Assembly: GCA_045541255.1 (NCBI GenBank)
Contig: JAZQIU010000016.1
Coordinates: 1 to 23,180, forward strand
DNA from: UMGS1124 sp045541255
GTDB lineage: Bacteria; Bacillota_I; Bacilli_A; RF39; UBA660
Direction of reading: 5' to 3'
DNA length: 23,180 bases
Shown one piece after another: positions 7,307-15,277 of this stretch. The notes under the pieces are model-generated. The model searched no databases. It was not told where the DNA came from and saw only the letters and a list, made by a program, of their open reading frames with translations. Every line of letters begins with the position of its first letter. Positions within the stretch are counted from its first letter, which is position 1. A program made the position numbers and the translations under genes.

Positions 7307-7619
7307 TTGGAAGGATGCAATCGTTCTTGTTTCGTATACATCCACAAAGGATTCCGATGGTTTCCCAGTGGATGTTGAAACTAGAACAGAACCGATACCT
7401 GCAAATTTTAAAAGTGTCACTAGAGCTGAAGAAGAACATTCTAAAATCATGGGTTATAATGCAGAACTTATTGTCGAATTAATGAAATGCAATTATTCTG
7501 GACAATCAGTATTAATTGATTATGAAACTAATAAAAAATATGAAATAAAAAGGACATATGAAACTACAAGTGAATTATTAGAATTAACTTGTAGCACAGT
7601 TTCTAAAAAGCATGGCTAG
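7299..7619 (+). CDS. Head closure / head-tail joining protein
   Basis: A 106-residue protein starting at ATG 7299, behind AGGTGATACAA and inside the end of the adaptor gene. Sequence features are beta-rich: WKDAIVLVSYTSTKDSDGFPV at the start, then EPIPANFKSVTRAEEEHSKIMGYNAELIVEL in the middle. This is the arrangement of SPP1 gp16-like head completion proteins (the D.DGFPV...R.E.....V.R.E....G..A.. pattern). Such proteins form the stopper ring that holds packaged DNA. It overlaps the following gene by eight bases, as usual for this neck cluster. Confidence 0.75.
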   Translation: MNNWKDAIVLVSYTSTKDSDGFPVDVETRTEPIPANFKSVTRAEEEHSKIMGYNAELIVELMKCNYSGQSVLIDYETNKKYEIKRTYETTSELLELTCSTVSKKHG

Positions 7620-8046
7620 TTTTGAACAAGACAATACAATTGCAGAAATGATCAAGAAGATTGAAACTTTTGCTAACAGTGAAGAAGTGTATCAAGACAT
7701 GATTTCGGCAGGTCAAGAAATTATGAAATCTGCAATTCAAAGTGGTGCAAGTAAACACGTGGTTACAGGTAGAATGGCAAGTTCTTTAAAATGTACTAAA
7801 CCAACTAAAAATAAAGATGGTATTTGGGTTGGTCGTGTTAAATTTACTGGAACTGATGGAACACATAAAACCAAGCAAGGTAAAAAGTATGATATTACAA
7901 ACTGGTTAAAAGCATTTCGTATTGAATATGGTACAAGTCACGAAAAAGCACAACCATTTGTAAGACCTGCTATTCAAGGGTGTGAAGGTGCTATCAATAG
8001 TCAGTGGAAAAAGATGTATGAAAGGAAGTTGAAAGATTTACAATGA
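7612..8046 (+). CDS. HK97 gp10-like neck/tail completion protein
   Basis: A 144-residue protein. N-terminal helices (residues about 8-50) contain MIKKIETFANSEEVYQDMISAG. They are followed by the family landmark TGRMASSLKCTKPTKNKDGIWVGRVKF (about 57-83), a lysine-rich loop, and the C-terminal AFRIEYGTSHEKAQPFVRPAIQG (about 104-126). The sequence 'YGT.....PFVRPA' is characteristic of HK97-gp10_like proteins, which act at the head-tail joint. Starts inside the previous gene and ends overlapping the next by four bases (ATGA type). Confidence 0.88.
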   Translation: MASFEQDNTIAEMIKKIETFANSEEVYQDMISAGQEIMKSAIQSGASKHVVTGRMASSLKCTKPTKNKDGIWVGRVKFTGTDGTHKTKQGKKYDITNWLKAFRIEYGTSHEKAQPFVRPAIQGCEGAINSQWKKMYERKLKDLQ

Positions 8047-8408
8047 ATATTAACACTATACTAGAAAAAGTATTTAAAGATTTCACATTTGATGATGTAG
8101 AAATTCCAATAAGTCCGAATATTTACAATGGTGAAGCTTCTACTTACCTAACATATTATACATATAACACTAAACCTGAAGGATTTGCAGATGATTTACC
8201 AATTGTTGAAGGAACATATGGTACATTAGATATTTATTCTAATAAAAATTATAAAGCTTTAAAAAATGAAGTTAAGAAAAAATTAGTAAAAGAATGTGGA
8301 TTCACATGGATTCAAGATGGTCTAGAAGATTATGAAGAAGATACTAAACTTTGGCATATTCCAATAGACTTTTTTGTTGAAAGTGAAGTTACATTTTTAA
8401 ATGATTAA
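8043..8408 (+). CDS. Tail terminator / minor tail component
   Basis: A 121-residue protein in the tail-terminator slot between gp10-like and tail-tube genes. It contains YLTYYTYNTKPEGFADDLPIVEGTYGTLDIYSNKNYKAL (about residues 36-74). This fits the alpha/beta fold of siphophage tail terminators (gp17/gpU-like), where an acidic loop is followed by a beta hairpin and the KALKNEVKKKLVKECGF helix. The C-terminal WHIPIDFFVESEV is a beta strand. The hexameric terminator caps the tail tube and meets the head. Family assignment is by position and fold pattern rather than a diagnostic motif. Confidence 0.7.
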   Translation: MNINTILEKVFKDFTFDDVEIPISPNIYNGEASTYLTYYTYNTKPEGFADDLPIVEGTYGTLDIYSNKNYKALKNEVKKKLVKECGFTWIQDGLEDYEEDTKLWHIPIDFFVESEVTFLND

Positions 8409-8433
8409 TAATAGAAAGGAAGGTAATGCTTTT

Positions 8434-9015
8434 ATGGCATCAATAGGATTAAGAAGATTTAGATATGCATTAATGAATGAAGATGGGGAAACTTATGGTA
8501 CTGTTGGAACATTAGCAGGTGCTATTGAATGTAAAGTTTCTTTAAATATTGCAAATGCAAAGTTACATGCAGATGATGTAACAAAAGAAAATATAGATGA
8601 ATTTATTGATGGAACTATAACTATGGGTATTGATGATGACGATGATGCAAAATTCAGTGTATTACTTGGTGAATCAAGTGAAAATTATACAATTGGTGAA
8701 GGTCAAGAAGCTAAAACTATTAAAGTATATAAATCAAATACTGATGATGTTGCTAAATATTTCGGATTTGGTCAAGTAGTTCCAAAAATTATAAATGGAT
8801 CTAGAAAATTTAAAGTTGAATGGTTTCCAAAAGTTCAATTTAAACCTTATGTTACTGATAAGAAAACAAAAGGTGATTCATTAGAGTTTTCAACACCATC
8901 TGTTGAAGGAACTATATTTGCAGATAATGATAAAGATTGGAGAAAAAGAGCAACTTTTGATAGTGAAGAAGATGCAAATACATTCTTGGATTCATTATTT
9001 GTTCAATCTGCATAA
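8434..9015 (+). CDS. Major tail tube protein
   Basis: A 193-residue protein beginning MASIGLRRFRYALMNEDGE at ATG 8434, with RBS AAAGGAAGG (8414-8422); longer readings starting near 8401 lack a ribosome site. It shows the phi13/TP901-type tail tube pattern: an opening GLRRFRYAL.NEDGETYG strand, ANAKLHADD, the DGTITMGIDDDDDAKFSVLLG loop, and a GFGQVVPKI...KVEWFPKVQF...EFSTPSVEGTIFA core. Tube proteins stack as hexameric rings around the tape measure. The MASIGL start and GT.....FS/TPS.EGTI elements are conserved in the family. It is encoded just before the chaperones, as expected. Confidence 0.9.
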   Translation: MASIGLRRFRYALMNEDGETYGTVGTLAGAIECKVSLNIANAKLHADDVTKENIDEFIDGTITMGIDDDDDAKFSVLLGESSENYTIGEGQEAKTIKVYKSNTDDVAKYFGFGQVVPKIINGSRKFKVEWFPKVQFKPYVTDKKTKGDSLEFSTPSVEGTIFADNDKDWRKRATFDSEEDANTFLDSLFVQSA

Positions 9016-9036
9016 TTGCTGAAAGGATGATGTTAA

Positions 9037-9231
9037 ATGAAAGTTGAAGTTATAACAAGATTTAAAGATAAGTATACTAAAATGTGGCATAACGTTGGTG
9101 ATATTTTAACCAACGTAAGTGAAGATAGGTATGCTGAAATCAAGAAATTTGTAAAAGTTATTGAAGATGATGTTGATACTAAAACAAGTAAGAAAACATC
9201 ATCAAAAAGAAAAAGAAAGGCGAATCTTTAG
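9037..9231 (+). CDS. Small basic protein after the tail tube gene
   Basis: A 64-residue protein (RBS GAAAGGATGATG). The N-terminal 45 residues (VEVITRFKDKYTKMWHNVGDIL...RYAEIKKFVKVIED) resemble small SAP/Rho-N-like accessory proteins of phage head-tail regions. The last 15 residues are a lysine/arginine-rich tail (KTSSKRKRKANL), which suggests nucleic-acid or acidic-protein contact. The stop codon lies inside the loop of the transcription terminator, so it ends the head/tube operon. Function unknown. Confidence 0.65.
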   Translation: MKVEVITRFKDKYTKMWHNVGDILTNVSEDRYAEIKKFVKVIEDDVDTKTSKKTSSKRKRKANL

Positions 9232-9248
9232 GGGTTCGCCCTTTTTTT
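9219..9248 (+). terminator. Intrinsic terminator after the tail tube operon
   Basis: GGCGAATC (9219-9226) pairs with GGTTCGCC (9233-9240): 8 bp, one G-U pair, loop TTTAGG, followed by C and seven T bases. GC-rich for this genome and a classic Rho-independent terminator. It overlaps the last codons and the stop of the preceding gene and separates head/tube genes from tail assembly genes, so it probably sets their relative dose. Confidence 0.85.
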
Positions 9249-9268
9249 ATTAAGAAAGGAAGTTAATT

Positions 9269-9655
9269 ATGGGTAATGATATAAGATATTTAAAAACAAA
9301 GAATGAAACTTTTCCATTTACTTATTCATTAAACGTTATGGAAGCATTACAAAATGAATTTGGAAGTTTAAATGAATGGTCAGATATGGTTGAACCAAAA
9401 GATGGAAGTGAACCAAAAATAAAAGCATTATTATTCTTTTTTAAAGAAGCTATTAATGAAGGAATAGATATTGAAAATGAAAATAGTGATCAACCAAGAA
9501 AATTCGTAAATGAACGAAAAGTTGGAAGAATTATTACTGAATTAGGTGTAAAGACAGTTTTAGAACAATTAAAAGGAACTGTTATTGATGCTGGAAGTAA
9601 TAATGATACTGAAGTTGATGAAACAAAAAACGTGATTACCACACAGAACCAATAA
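9269..9655 (+). CDS. Tail assembly chaperone gpG
   Basis: A 128-residue cytoplasmic chaperone, RBS AAAGGAAG. It opens with IRYLKTKNETFPFTYSLNVMEALQNEFGSL, the tail-chaperone pattern in which a short beta part is followed by a helix contacting the tape measure. Helices LLFFFKEAINEG and VGRIITELGVKTVLEQLKGTV follow, then a disordered Asp/Asn/Thr tail. The tail carries the A AAA AAC slip site, allowing a fraction of ribosomes to make the longer gpGT form. gpG coats the tape measure and recruits tube subunits before tail polymerisation. Directly upstream of the tape measure gene. Confidence 0.88.
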   Translation: MGNDIRYLKTKNETFPFTYSLNVMEALQNEFGSLNEWSDMVEPKDGSEPKIKALLFFFKEAINEGIDIENENSDQPRKFVNERKVGRIITELGVKTVLEQLKGTVIDAGSNNDTEVDETKNVITTQNQ

Positions 9656-9672
9656 AAATTGATTTTGTGTGG
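9625..9672 (+). promoter_or_regulatory. -1 programmed ribosomal frameshift signal
   Basis: Canonical heptamer A AAA AAC at 9625-9631, in the gpG frame (ACA AAA AAC). Seven bases downstream, CCACACA (9639-9645) pairs perfectly with TGTGTGG (9666-9672), a 7-bp stem spanning the gpG stop codon. An inner CAAT/ATTG pair may add to it. Slip site, spacer and structure match known -1 signals in tail chaperone genes. Confidence 0.9.
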
Positions 9673-9861
9673 GTTTTATTTGTAGGAACTACAATTTTAG
9701 GATTTTCTGAAAAAGAAGTTGGTCATTGGACTTATAAGAAATGGGAAAAATTGTATGACTACTATAAAAGATTTTATAATTTTAAAACTAAAAAAATGTT
9801 ATATGAATTAGAACCTACTGAAGAAGAACAAATGGAATCTTTAGAATGGTTTAACGATTAA
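9631..9861 (+). CDS. gpT part of the gpGT frameshift fusion
   Basis: Read only after a -1 slip at 9625-9631. The new frame continues RDYHTEPIKIDFVWVLFVG, then TTILGFSEKEVGHWTYKKWEKLYDYYKRFYN, and ends DEEEQ-like acidic with EWFND. 'DYHTEP..IDF.......ILGFS..E....T...W' is the family pattern of gpT extensions. The fusion would be about 197 residues (121 from gpG and 76 new). It has no ribosome site or proper ATG of its own; the first possible start is a GTG at 9667 inside the stem. gpGT binds tail tube protein during tail assembly, and the ratio of gpG to gpGT is set by the slip frequency. Confidence 0.87.
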   Translation, partial: RDYHTEPIKIDFVWVLFVGTTILGFSEKEVGHWTYKKWEKLYDYYKRFYNFKTKKMLYELEPTEEEQMESLEWFND

Positions 9862-9881
9862 AAAGAAAGGATGGTGATTAT

Positions 9882-10715
9882 ATGGCTAAAGGAAGTAATA
9901 CTTTTGGTGGAACAGTCAAGCTTGATGGTGAATCCGAATATCGTAAGGCATTGTCAAATATAACTGCACAATTAGGTGTTGTTTCAAGTGAAATGAACAA
10001 GGTAACTGCTGAATTTGGAAAGAATGATAAATCTATTCAAGGTTTAACTTCAAAGGAAGATGTATTGAATAAGAAACTCGAAGCACAAGAAGATAAAGTA
10101 AGAACTTTACGTGGTGCATTGGAACAAGCTAAAGAACAATATGGTGAAACTGATTCAAGAACTTTAAAATGGCAACGTTCATTAAATAATGCAGAAGCAG
10201 ATGTTATTAAGACAAGAAAAGAAATTGATTCGCTTGGAAAAGAAGTTGAAGATACTGGTAATAAAGCTGAAAAATCTTCAGAAGGTTTTACTGTATTTAA
10301 AGGTATTCTTGCAAATCTAGGTGCTGATGCAATAAGGGGTGCTTTAAATGGTGTAAGAAGACTTGGTTCTGCGATGCTTGATATAGGAAAACAAGCAATT
10401 CAAAGTTATGCAGATTATGAACAATTAGTTGGTGGTGTAGAAACATTATTCAAAGATAGTTCACAAAAAGTTCAAGAATATGCAAATAATTCATATAAAA
10501 CTGCTGGATTAAGTGCTAATGAATATATGGAAACAGTTACATCATTTAGTGCATCATTATTACAAAGTTTAAATGGTGATACTGAAAAAAGTGCTGATGT
10601 TGCGAATATGGCAATTATCGATATGTCTGATAATGCTAATAAAATGGGTACAAGTATGTCAATGATACAGTCGGCATATCAAGGTTTCGCAAAACAAAAC
10701 TATACCATGTTGGAT
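9882..10715 (+). CDS. Tape measure protein, exon 1
   Basis: The first 278 residues of the tape measure, RBS AAAGGATGGTGATTAT. It opens with a family-typical FGGTVKLDGESEYRKALSNI segment, then a long coiled-coil (about residues 35-125). Next comes the conserved AIQSYADYEQLVGGVETLFKDSS (about 171-193) and NTYMETVTSF-type region, ending AYQGFAKQNYTMLD. The frame then meets TAA at 10716-10718, but the conserved continuation NLKLGYGGTKTEMERLL begins at 10961 in another segment. The gap has the features of a group I intron, so this is exon 1 of a split gene, not a truncated one. Confidence 0.92.
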
Positions 10716-10960
10716 TAACAAAATAGTTCAACTAAAACCTCGTGAATTCGGTGGAACTCTAAACACATAAAGGTGTAGACAATACCGAGCCAAGACTAAT
10801 AATAGTAAGGTGTAACGACTATTCCGTAAGGAAGTACACTCAAGTGGGTGGAAGTGCGAGGCTCTCGAAAGAGATGAAGATATAGTCTACTCTATATAGA
10901 AATATATAGCAGTTCATAAGAGAACGGTATAAGATTAACGACCTTATATGAATACAAAGG
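10716..10960 (+). ncRNA. Group IA self-splicing intron in the tape measure gene
   Basis: 245 bases with the group I core in the right order. P1: exon TTGGAT (10710-10715) pairs with guide GTTCAA (10726-10731), with the obligatory U-G at the splice site. P3: CCTCG (10738-10742) with CGAGG (10857-10861). P4: TCGGT with ACCGA. P5: ACAC with GTGT. P7: GACTA (10817-10821) with TAGTC (10883-10887), preceded by the typical AAGATA. Two extra hairpins between P7 and P3 (TTCC-GTAA-GGAA and ACTC-AAGT-GGGT) fit P7.1/P7.2 of subgroup IA. The intron ends in G (10960). P10 may be AGTT (10725-10728) with exon AACT. Splicing restores MLD|NLKLGYGG. It carries no endonuclease ORF. Confidence 0.92.
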
Positions 10961-12385
10961 AACTTAAAATTAGGTTATGGTGGTACCAAAACTGAAATGG
11001 AAAGATTACTTGCAGATGCAGAAAAAATCAGTGGTGTACATTATGATATTTCTAATTTGAATGATGTTTACCAAGCAATTCATGTTATACAAAAAGAAAT
11101 GGACATTAGTGGTTATAGTACAGAACAATTACAAGCAAAATTAAAAGATATGTCTTTAACAGAAGAAGAATTGTCTAAAGTGGCGAATGATATGGGTATA
11201 TCATATGATGATGCTATGAAAAAAATGAAAGATGGTACTTTAACAACTAAAGATGCACAGATTCTTTTAGGAACAACATCACGTGAAGCTAGTGAAACTA
11301 TATCTGGATCATTAAATGCGATGAAAGGTGCATGGTCTAATTTATTAACAGGTGTTGCTGATGAAAATGCAGATTTTGATACATTAGTTGGTAATTTAGT
11401 TGATAGTGTTATGACATTTGGTGACAATATTTTACCTAGAGTAAAAACTGTTCTTGAAGGTATTGGAAAACTAATAAAAGAATTAGTTCCTAAATTAGCA
11501 CAAGAATTACCAAGTTTATTACAATCTATATTACCATCATTAATTTCAGGTGTAGTTGATTTAATAAAAGCTTTATCAGATGCTTTACCAAGTTTAATAC
11601 CTGTTCTTATGAATGGTATTGTTCAAGCATTTACAGGAATAGTTGATATATTACCTGATATATTACAAGCTTTAATTCAAGCAACTGTATTGATAGTTCA
11701 ATCACTTGCTGAACAATTACCAACTATAATACCACAGTTAATTGATGCAATATTAGAAATGATACCAATGTTAATAGATAACCTTCCGTTATTCATAAAA
11801 GCTGGATGGCAACTAATAATCGGACTTGGGCAAGGACTTTTAAATAGTATACCGACTTTATTGTCATATCTACCAAAAATAGGATCATCTATATTGAATT
11901 ACTTCAAGCAATTACCTTCAATGTTTATTGAAATAGGTGGAAATATAATTAAAGGATTATGGAATGGTATTAAAAATGTTAAAGATTGGTTATTTGATAA
12001 AATTAAAGGATTTAAAGATGCAGTACTAAATAAATTCAAAAGTTTCTTTGGTATTAAATCACCTTCAACATTATTTAGGGATGAAGTAGGAACATATCTT
12101 GCACAAGGTATTGGTGTTGGATTCACTGATGAAATGAAAAGTGTTGCTGAAGATATGGTTCATGCATTACCTACTGATTTTGATGTAACACCAAATATAA
12201 CAACTGGATTTAGTAGTAGAAAACAATATTCTGATAATAATGTTGTTTCTGATGAAAATAGGGGTGGTAATTTCACTGCTATTATTAATAATAATTCAAA
12301 ATACACATCACCATCAGATAATGTTAGAAAGTTAAGACAAGAATATGAATTGTATAGATTAAAATATGGAAAGGTTGGTGCATAA
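10961..12385 (+). CDS. Tape measure protein, exon 2
   Basis: After splicing the frame continues NLKLGYGGTKTEMERLLADA, the most conserved motif of siphophage tape measures. It then has the YQAIHVIQKEMDISGYS, TSREASETISGSLNAMKGAW and LTGVAD segments. Next is a long hydrophobic stretch rich in LP, LIP and IIP repeats (about residues 440-600 of the spliced protein), which may insert in the host membrane. A GIKSPSTLFRDEVGTYLAQGIGVGF motif near the C-terminus is a known tape-measure end element. Spliced protein about 752 residues, suggesting a tail near 110 nm by the usual 0.15 nm per residue rule. An ATG at 10997 has no ribosome site and need not be used. Confidence 0.92.
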   Translation, partial: NLKLGYGGTKTEMERLLADAEKISGVHYDISNLNDVYQAIHVIQKEMDISGYSTEQLQAKLKDMSLTEEELSKVANDMGISYDDAMKKMKDGTLTTKDAQILLGTTSREASETISGSLNAMKGAWSNLLTGVADENADFDTLVGNLVDSVMTFGDNILPRVKTVLEGIGKLIKELVPKLAQELPSLLQSILPSLISGVVDLIKALSDALPSLIPVLMNGIVQAFTGIVDILPDILQALIQATVLIVQSLAEQLPTIIPQLIDAILEMIPMLIDNLPLFIKAGWQLIIGLGQGLLNSIPTLLSYLPKIGSSILNYFKQLPSMFIEIGGNIIKGLWNGIKNVKDWLFDKIKGFKDAVLNKFKSFFGIKSPSTLFRDEVGTYLAQGIGVGFTDEMKSVAEDMVHALPTDFDVTPNITTGFSSRKQYSDNNVVSDENRGGNFTAIINNNSKYTSPSDNVRKLRQEYELYRLKYGKVGA

Positions 12386-12386
12386 T

Positions 12387-13265
12387 ATGGGTTATTTTAC
12401 AAATAGAAAGAAAATAGTCTGTAAAAATAGTTATGGTTATAAACTAGAATTTGCATATACTTTTCCATTTTTCTTACATGATTATTCAGGAATACATAAT
12501 TATGATGGTAATGTTGCAACAATAAAAAGTGCATTTGGTGTTGGTGTTTCATATATTGGAACATCTGTTAATTCTAGAAATATTAATTTAACAATTGCAT
12601 TTAGAGATGACCAAAATGCACAAACAAGAAAAAGTCAATTATATAATGTTTTTCCTTTAAAGGATCATGGAACTTTATATTATTATGAAGGTGATGTTGA
12701 AAGGAAAATAAATTATTATGTTGAAAAAGTAACTTTAACAAGAAAAACAAATATAATTTATGCGACTATTAGTTTAATATGTCCTAGTCCTTACTTTATG
12801 GATTCAGAAGAAACAATCGCAACGTTAAATAACTGGGACAAACTGTTTAAGTTTAAATTGGAAATTCCTGAAGGAACTGGTATTGAATTTGGTCGTAAAA
12901 ATGAATCTACATCAATTGAAATTGAAAATAATTCACATATAAACTATGGTTTAACAATTGTATTTATGGCAAATGGTGAAGTAGTTAATCCATCACTAAA
13001 AAATACACGTACAAATGAAGAAATGAAGTTAAATTATACTTTAGAACTAGGTGAACAGATTGTTGTAACTACTTATAACAATGAAAAAGCAATAATACAT
13101 ATTGATTCTAATGGTAATGAAACTAATATAACTAATTCATTAGTATTTGGTACTAAATTCTTACAAGCACCTAATGGTGTAAATAAATATGTTACAAATG
13201 CAGATGAAGGTTCATCAAATCTAGATTGTAGTATTAGTTATTACAACTATTATGAAGCAGTATAG
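12387..13265 (+). CDS. Distal tail protein (Dit)
   Basis: A 292-residue protein starting at ATG 12387, one base after the tape measure stop, with RBS AAAGGTTGGTG inside the previous gene. It shows the Dit pattern: an N-terminal SYGYKLEFAYTFPFF strand set, VATIKSAFGVGVSYIGTSVNSRNINLTIAF (about 36-65), and the LYNVFPLKDHGTLYYYEGDVERKINYYVEKV domain (about 78-108). The C-terminal galectin-like half is beta-rich (ending SNLDCSISYYNYYEAV). Dit forms a hexameric hub joining tail tube to the tail tip and anchors receptor-binding proteins. Order TMP-Dit-Tal is canonical. Confidence 0.88.
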   Translation: MGYFTNRKKIVCKNSYGYKLEFAYTFPFFLHDYSGIHNYDGNVATIKSAFGVGVSYIGTSVNSRNINLTIAFRDDQNAQTRKSQLYNVFPLKDHGTLYYYEGDVERKINYYVEKVTLTRKTNIIYATISLICPSPYFMDSEETIATLNNWDKLFKFKLEIPEGTGIEFGRKNESTSIEIENNSHINYGLTIVFMANGEVVNPSLKNTRTNEEMKLNYTLELGEQIVVTTYNNEKAIIHIDSNGNETNITNSLVFGTKFLQAPNGVNKYVTNADEGSSNLDCSISYYNYYEAV

Positions 13266-13275
13266 GGGTGATTAG

Positions 13276-15261
13276 ATGAAACTTATAGAAAAAGACACAC
13301 ATGTAACTGGTGGAGGAAGGGGTATTGTTTATGTTGATGGTAAATATTATTTGCTATCAGAAAGTCCAGCTAAAGTATGTGTATCTGAAGATTTAGAAAA
13401 CTGGACTGAATATCAGTTAAATGATAGTTACTTAAAACCATCAAATATAGCATATGGTAATGGTATATTTGTTATTACAGGTAGTGCAGGAACAACAAAC
13501 AATACATACTATTATTATTCAAAAAATGGTATAAACTGGATTCCTAAAGTTCTTAATACTGGTGAAAATTTTTCAATGCATTCTAACACTTGTAAGTTTA
13601 TTAATAATAGATTTGTATTTACTACTTGTTATAGAACATCACGTTCTGGTCAACAAATAAGTTCTACAAAACAATTTTACGAAACAACTGATGGTGTAAA
13701 TGTTACTCGACATGATTATACTATACAAGAATCAAAAAGCACTGCTACTATGGACATTGATTATAAAAATGGAATGTATGTTTCAATAGGTGAACTTGGT
13801 TCCATTTTCACTTCTTCAAATCTTATTAACTGGACACGAAGAACATCAGGTGTTGATGTTAAATTGGTTGGTATTTCATATGGAAAAGGTCAATTTGTAG
13901 TAACTGGTGATAAAGGAACAATTTTAACATCTAGTAATGGTATAAATTGGACAAAACAAGATTCAACTACTGATTCATATTTAATTAGATCACGATATGC
14001 AAATGGCATGTATATTGCATGTGGTTACAATGGTACTATACTACAATCAATTGATGGTGTTATGTGGCAAGATATAGATGATGGAACTTCTGGTGTTAGA
14101 TATGGTTTAGCTTATAATAATGAAGATAATGTAATGGTAATTACTGCATATCGTTATTCATCTACTGGTACAATTCCTATATACATATTAAACTTAACCA
14201 GAGAATTATCTGCTGATTCAGAAGAAGATTCAACATTATTTTTCTTTGATAAAGAATTAAATATGCTTGGAATAGTCGATTATTTTATTTCATTAAGATG
14301 GCGAAGAAAATATTTTGAAGCAGGTGAATTTGAAATTGTTTTACCAGTAAATGATTATGTCATGCAATTTATTGATAAAAATGTATTAGTAATGAGAAAC
14401 AATTATACTGAAGCAGGAATAATTGAAACAATTGAATTTAGTGATAATGGAACTGATGAAGAATTAATAATTAGTGGTCGATTCTTAAGTTCATTATTAG
14501 AAAGAAGAATTGTAAAAAGTAAAATCAATTTTAGTGGAAACACAATTGAAGGTATGAATACAATTGTAAATGCTATGACACCACTTACAGAACAATGGGA
14601 AACTGAAGCAGTTACAATGACTTCACCACATATTGATTTTCAAGTTTCTTATAAAAATGTATATGAATATCTATGTAAACTTGCTGAATATTCAAATATA
14701 GGTTTTAGAGTAGTTCCAAATGTTGATTCTAAAGTATATATGTTTGAAGCTTGGGAAGGGAAAGATAGAACTTCAGAACAAAGTATTAATGAACAATATT
14801 CATTTAGTGATGATAACTATAACATAGAACAAGGAAAACTTGTTATTAGTGAAAAAACTAAAGTAAATTATGTTTTAGTTGGTGGTCAAGGTGAAGATAC
14901 AAACAGGGTACTTGTTAGTGTTGATGAAGGAATAAGTGGTTTTGATAGATATGAAGTATTTAGTGACCAAAAATCATTAACAAAAGGAAGTTTATCTGAT
15001 AATGATTATAAAGCTAAATTACGTTCAGTTGGTGAAGGTAAATTATCTGATGGAACATTCCAATTAGAAGTTACTGCACTTGTTCAACAAGATTATAAAG
15101 AAAAATGGAATCTTGGTGACATAGTTAATATTAAAAAGGAAAAGTGGGGTGTATATACCACTTATCGAATAATAGAAGTAGAAGAAACTATTGAAGATGG
15201 TAAAAAAACAATATACCCAACATTTGGAAGTCCACTTTCAAGTGCATGGGATGATGAATAA
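13276..15261 (+). CDS. Tail-associated protein (Tal/gp37-like) with N-terminal beta-propeller
   Basis: A 661-residue protein, RBS GGGGTGATT. Residues about 1-305 form a repeat region with blade-like units: SKNGINWIPK, SSNLINWTRR, SSNGINWTKQ and SIDGVMWQD, each near a YGNG/YGKG..FVVTG strand. This is the pattern of YCF48/sialidase-type beta-propellers. From about 315 onward the sequence matches siphovirus gp37-like tail proteins: FFFDKELNMLGIVDYFISLRWRRKYFEAGEFEIVLP, then VLVMRNNYTEAGIIETIEF, FLSSLLERRI and the ..KEKWNLGDIVNI end. Tal closes the tail tip under Dit. The propeller at its front is unusual and could bind host glycans. No peptidase motif seen. Confidence 0.85.
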   Translation: MKLIEKDTHVTGGGRGIVYVDGKYYLLSESPAKVCVSEDLENWTEYQLNDSYLKPSNIAYGNGIFVITGSAGTTNNTYYYYSKNGINWIPKVLNTGENFSMHSNTCKFINNRFVFTTCYRTSRSGQQISSTKQFYETTDGVNVTRHDYTIQESKSTATMDIDYKNGMYVSIGELGSIFTSSNLINWTRRTSGVDVKLVGISYGKGQFVVTGDKGTILTSSNGINWTKQDSTTDSYLIRSRYANGMYIACGYNGTILQSIDGVMWQDIDDGTSGVRYGLAYNNEDNVMVITAYRYSSTGTIPIYILNLTRELSADSEEDSTLFFFDKELNMLGIVDYFISLRWRRKYFEAGEFEIVLPVNDYVMQFIDKNVLVMRNNYTEAGIIETIEFSDNGTDEELIISGRFLSSLLERRIVKSKINFSGNTIEGMNTIVNAMTPLTEQWETEAVTMTSPHIDFQVSYKNVYEYLCKLAEYSNIGFRVVPNVDSKVYMFEAWEGKDRTSEQSINEQYSFSDDNYNIEQGKLVISEKTKVNYVLVGGQGEDTNRVLVSVDEGISGFDRYEVFSDQKSLTKGSLSDNDYKAKLRSVGEGKLSDGTFQLEVTALVQQDYKEKWNLGDIVNIKKEKWGVYTTYRIIEVEETIEDGKKTIYPTFGSPLSSAWDDE

Positions 15262-15277
15262 GAAAGGAAGGTAAATT

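Noticed and set aside
9667..9861. Independent gene starting at GTG 9667
   Set aside because: No ribosome site, and the conserved gpT sequence extends upstream of the GTG in the same frame to the slip site, so it is the frameshift extension.
10716..10960. Frameshift or decay of the tape measure gene, or an inserted gene
   Set aside because: The insert starts and ends exactly between conserved codons, has group I core pairings and encodes no protein, so a self-splicing intron explains it better.
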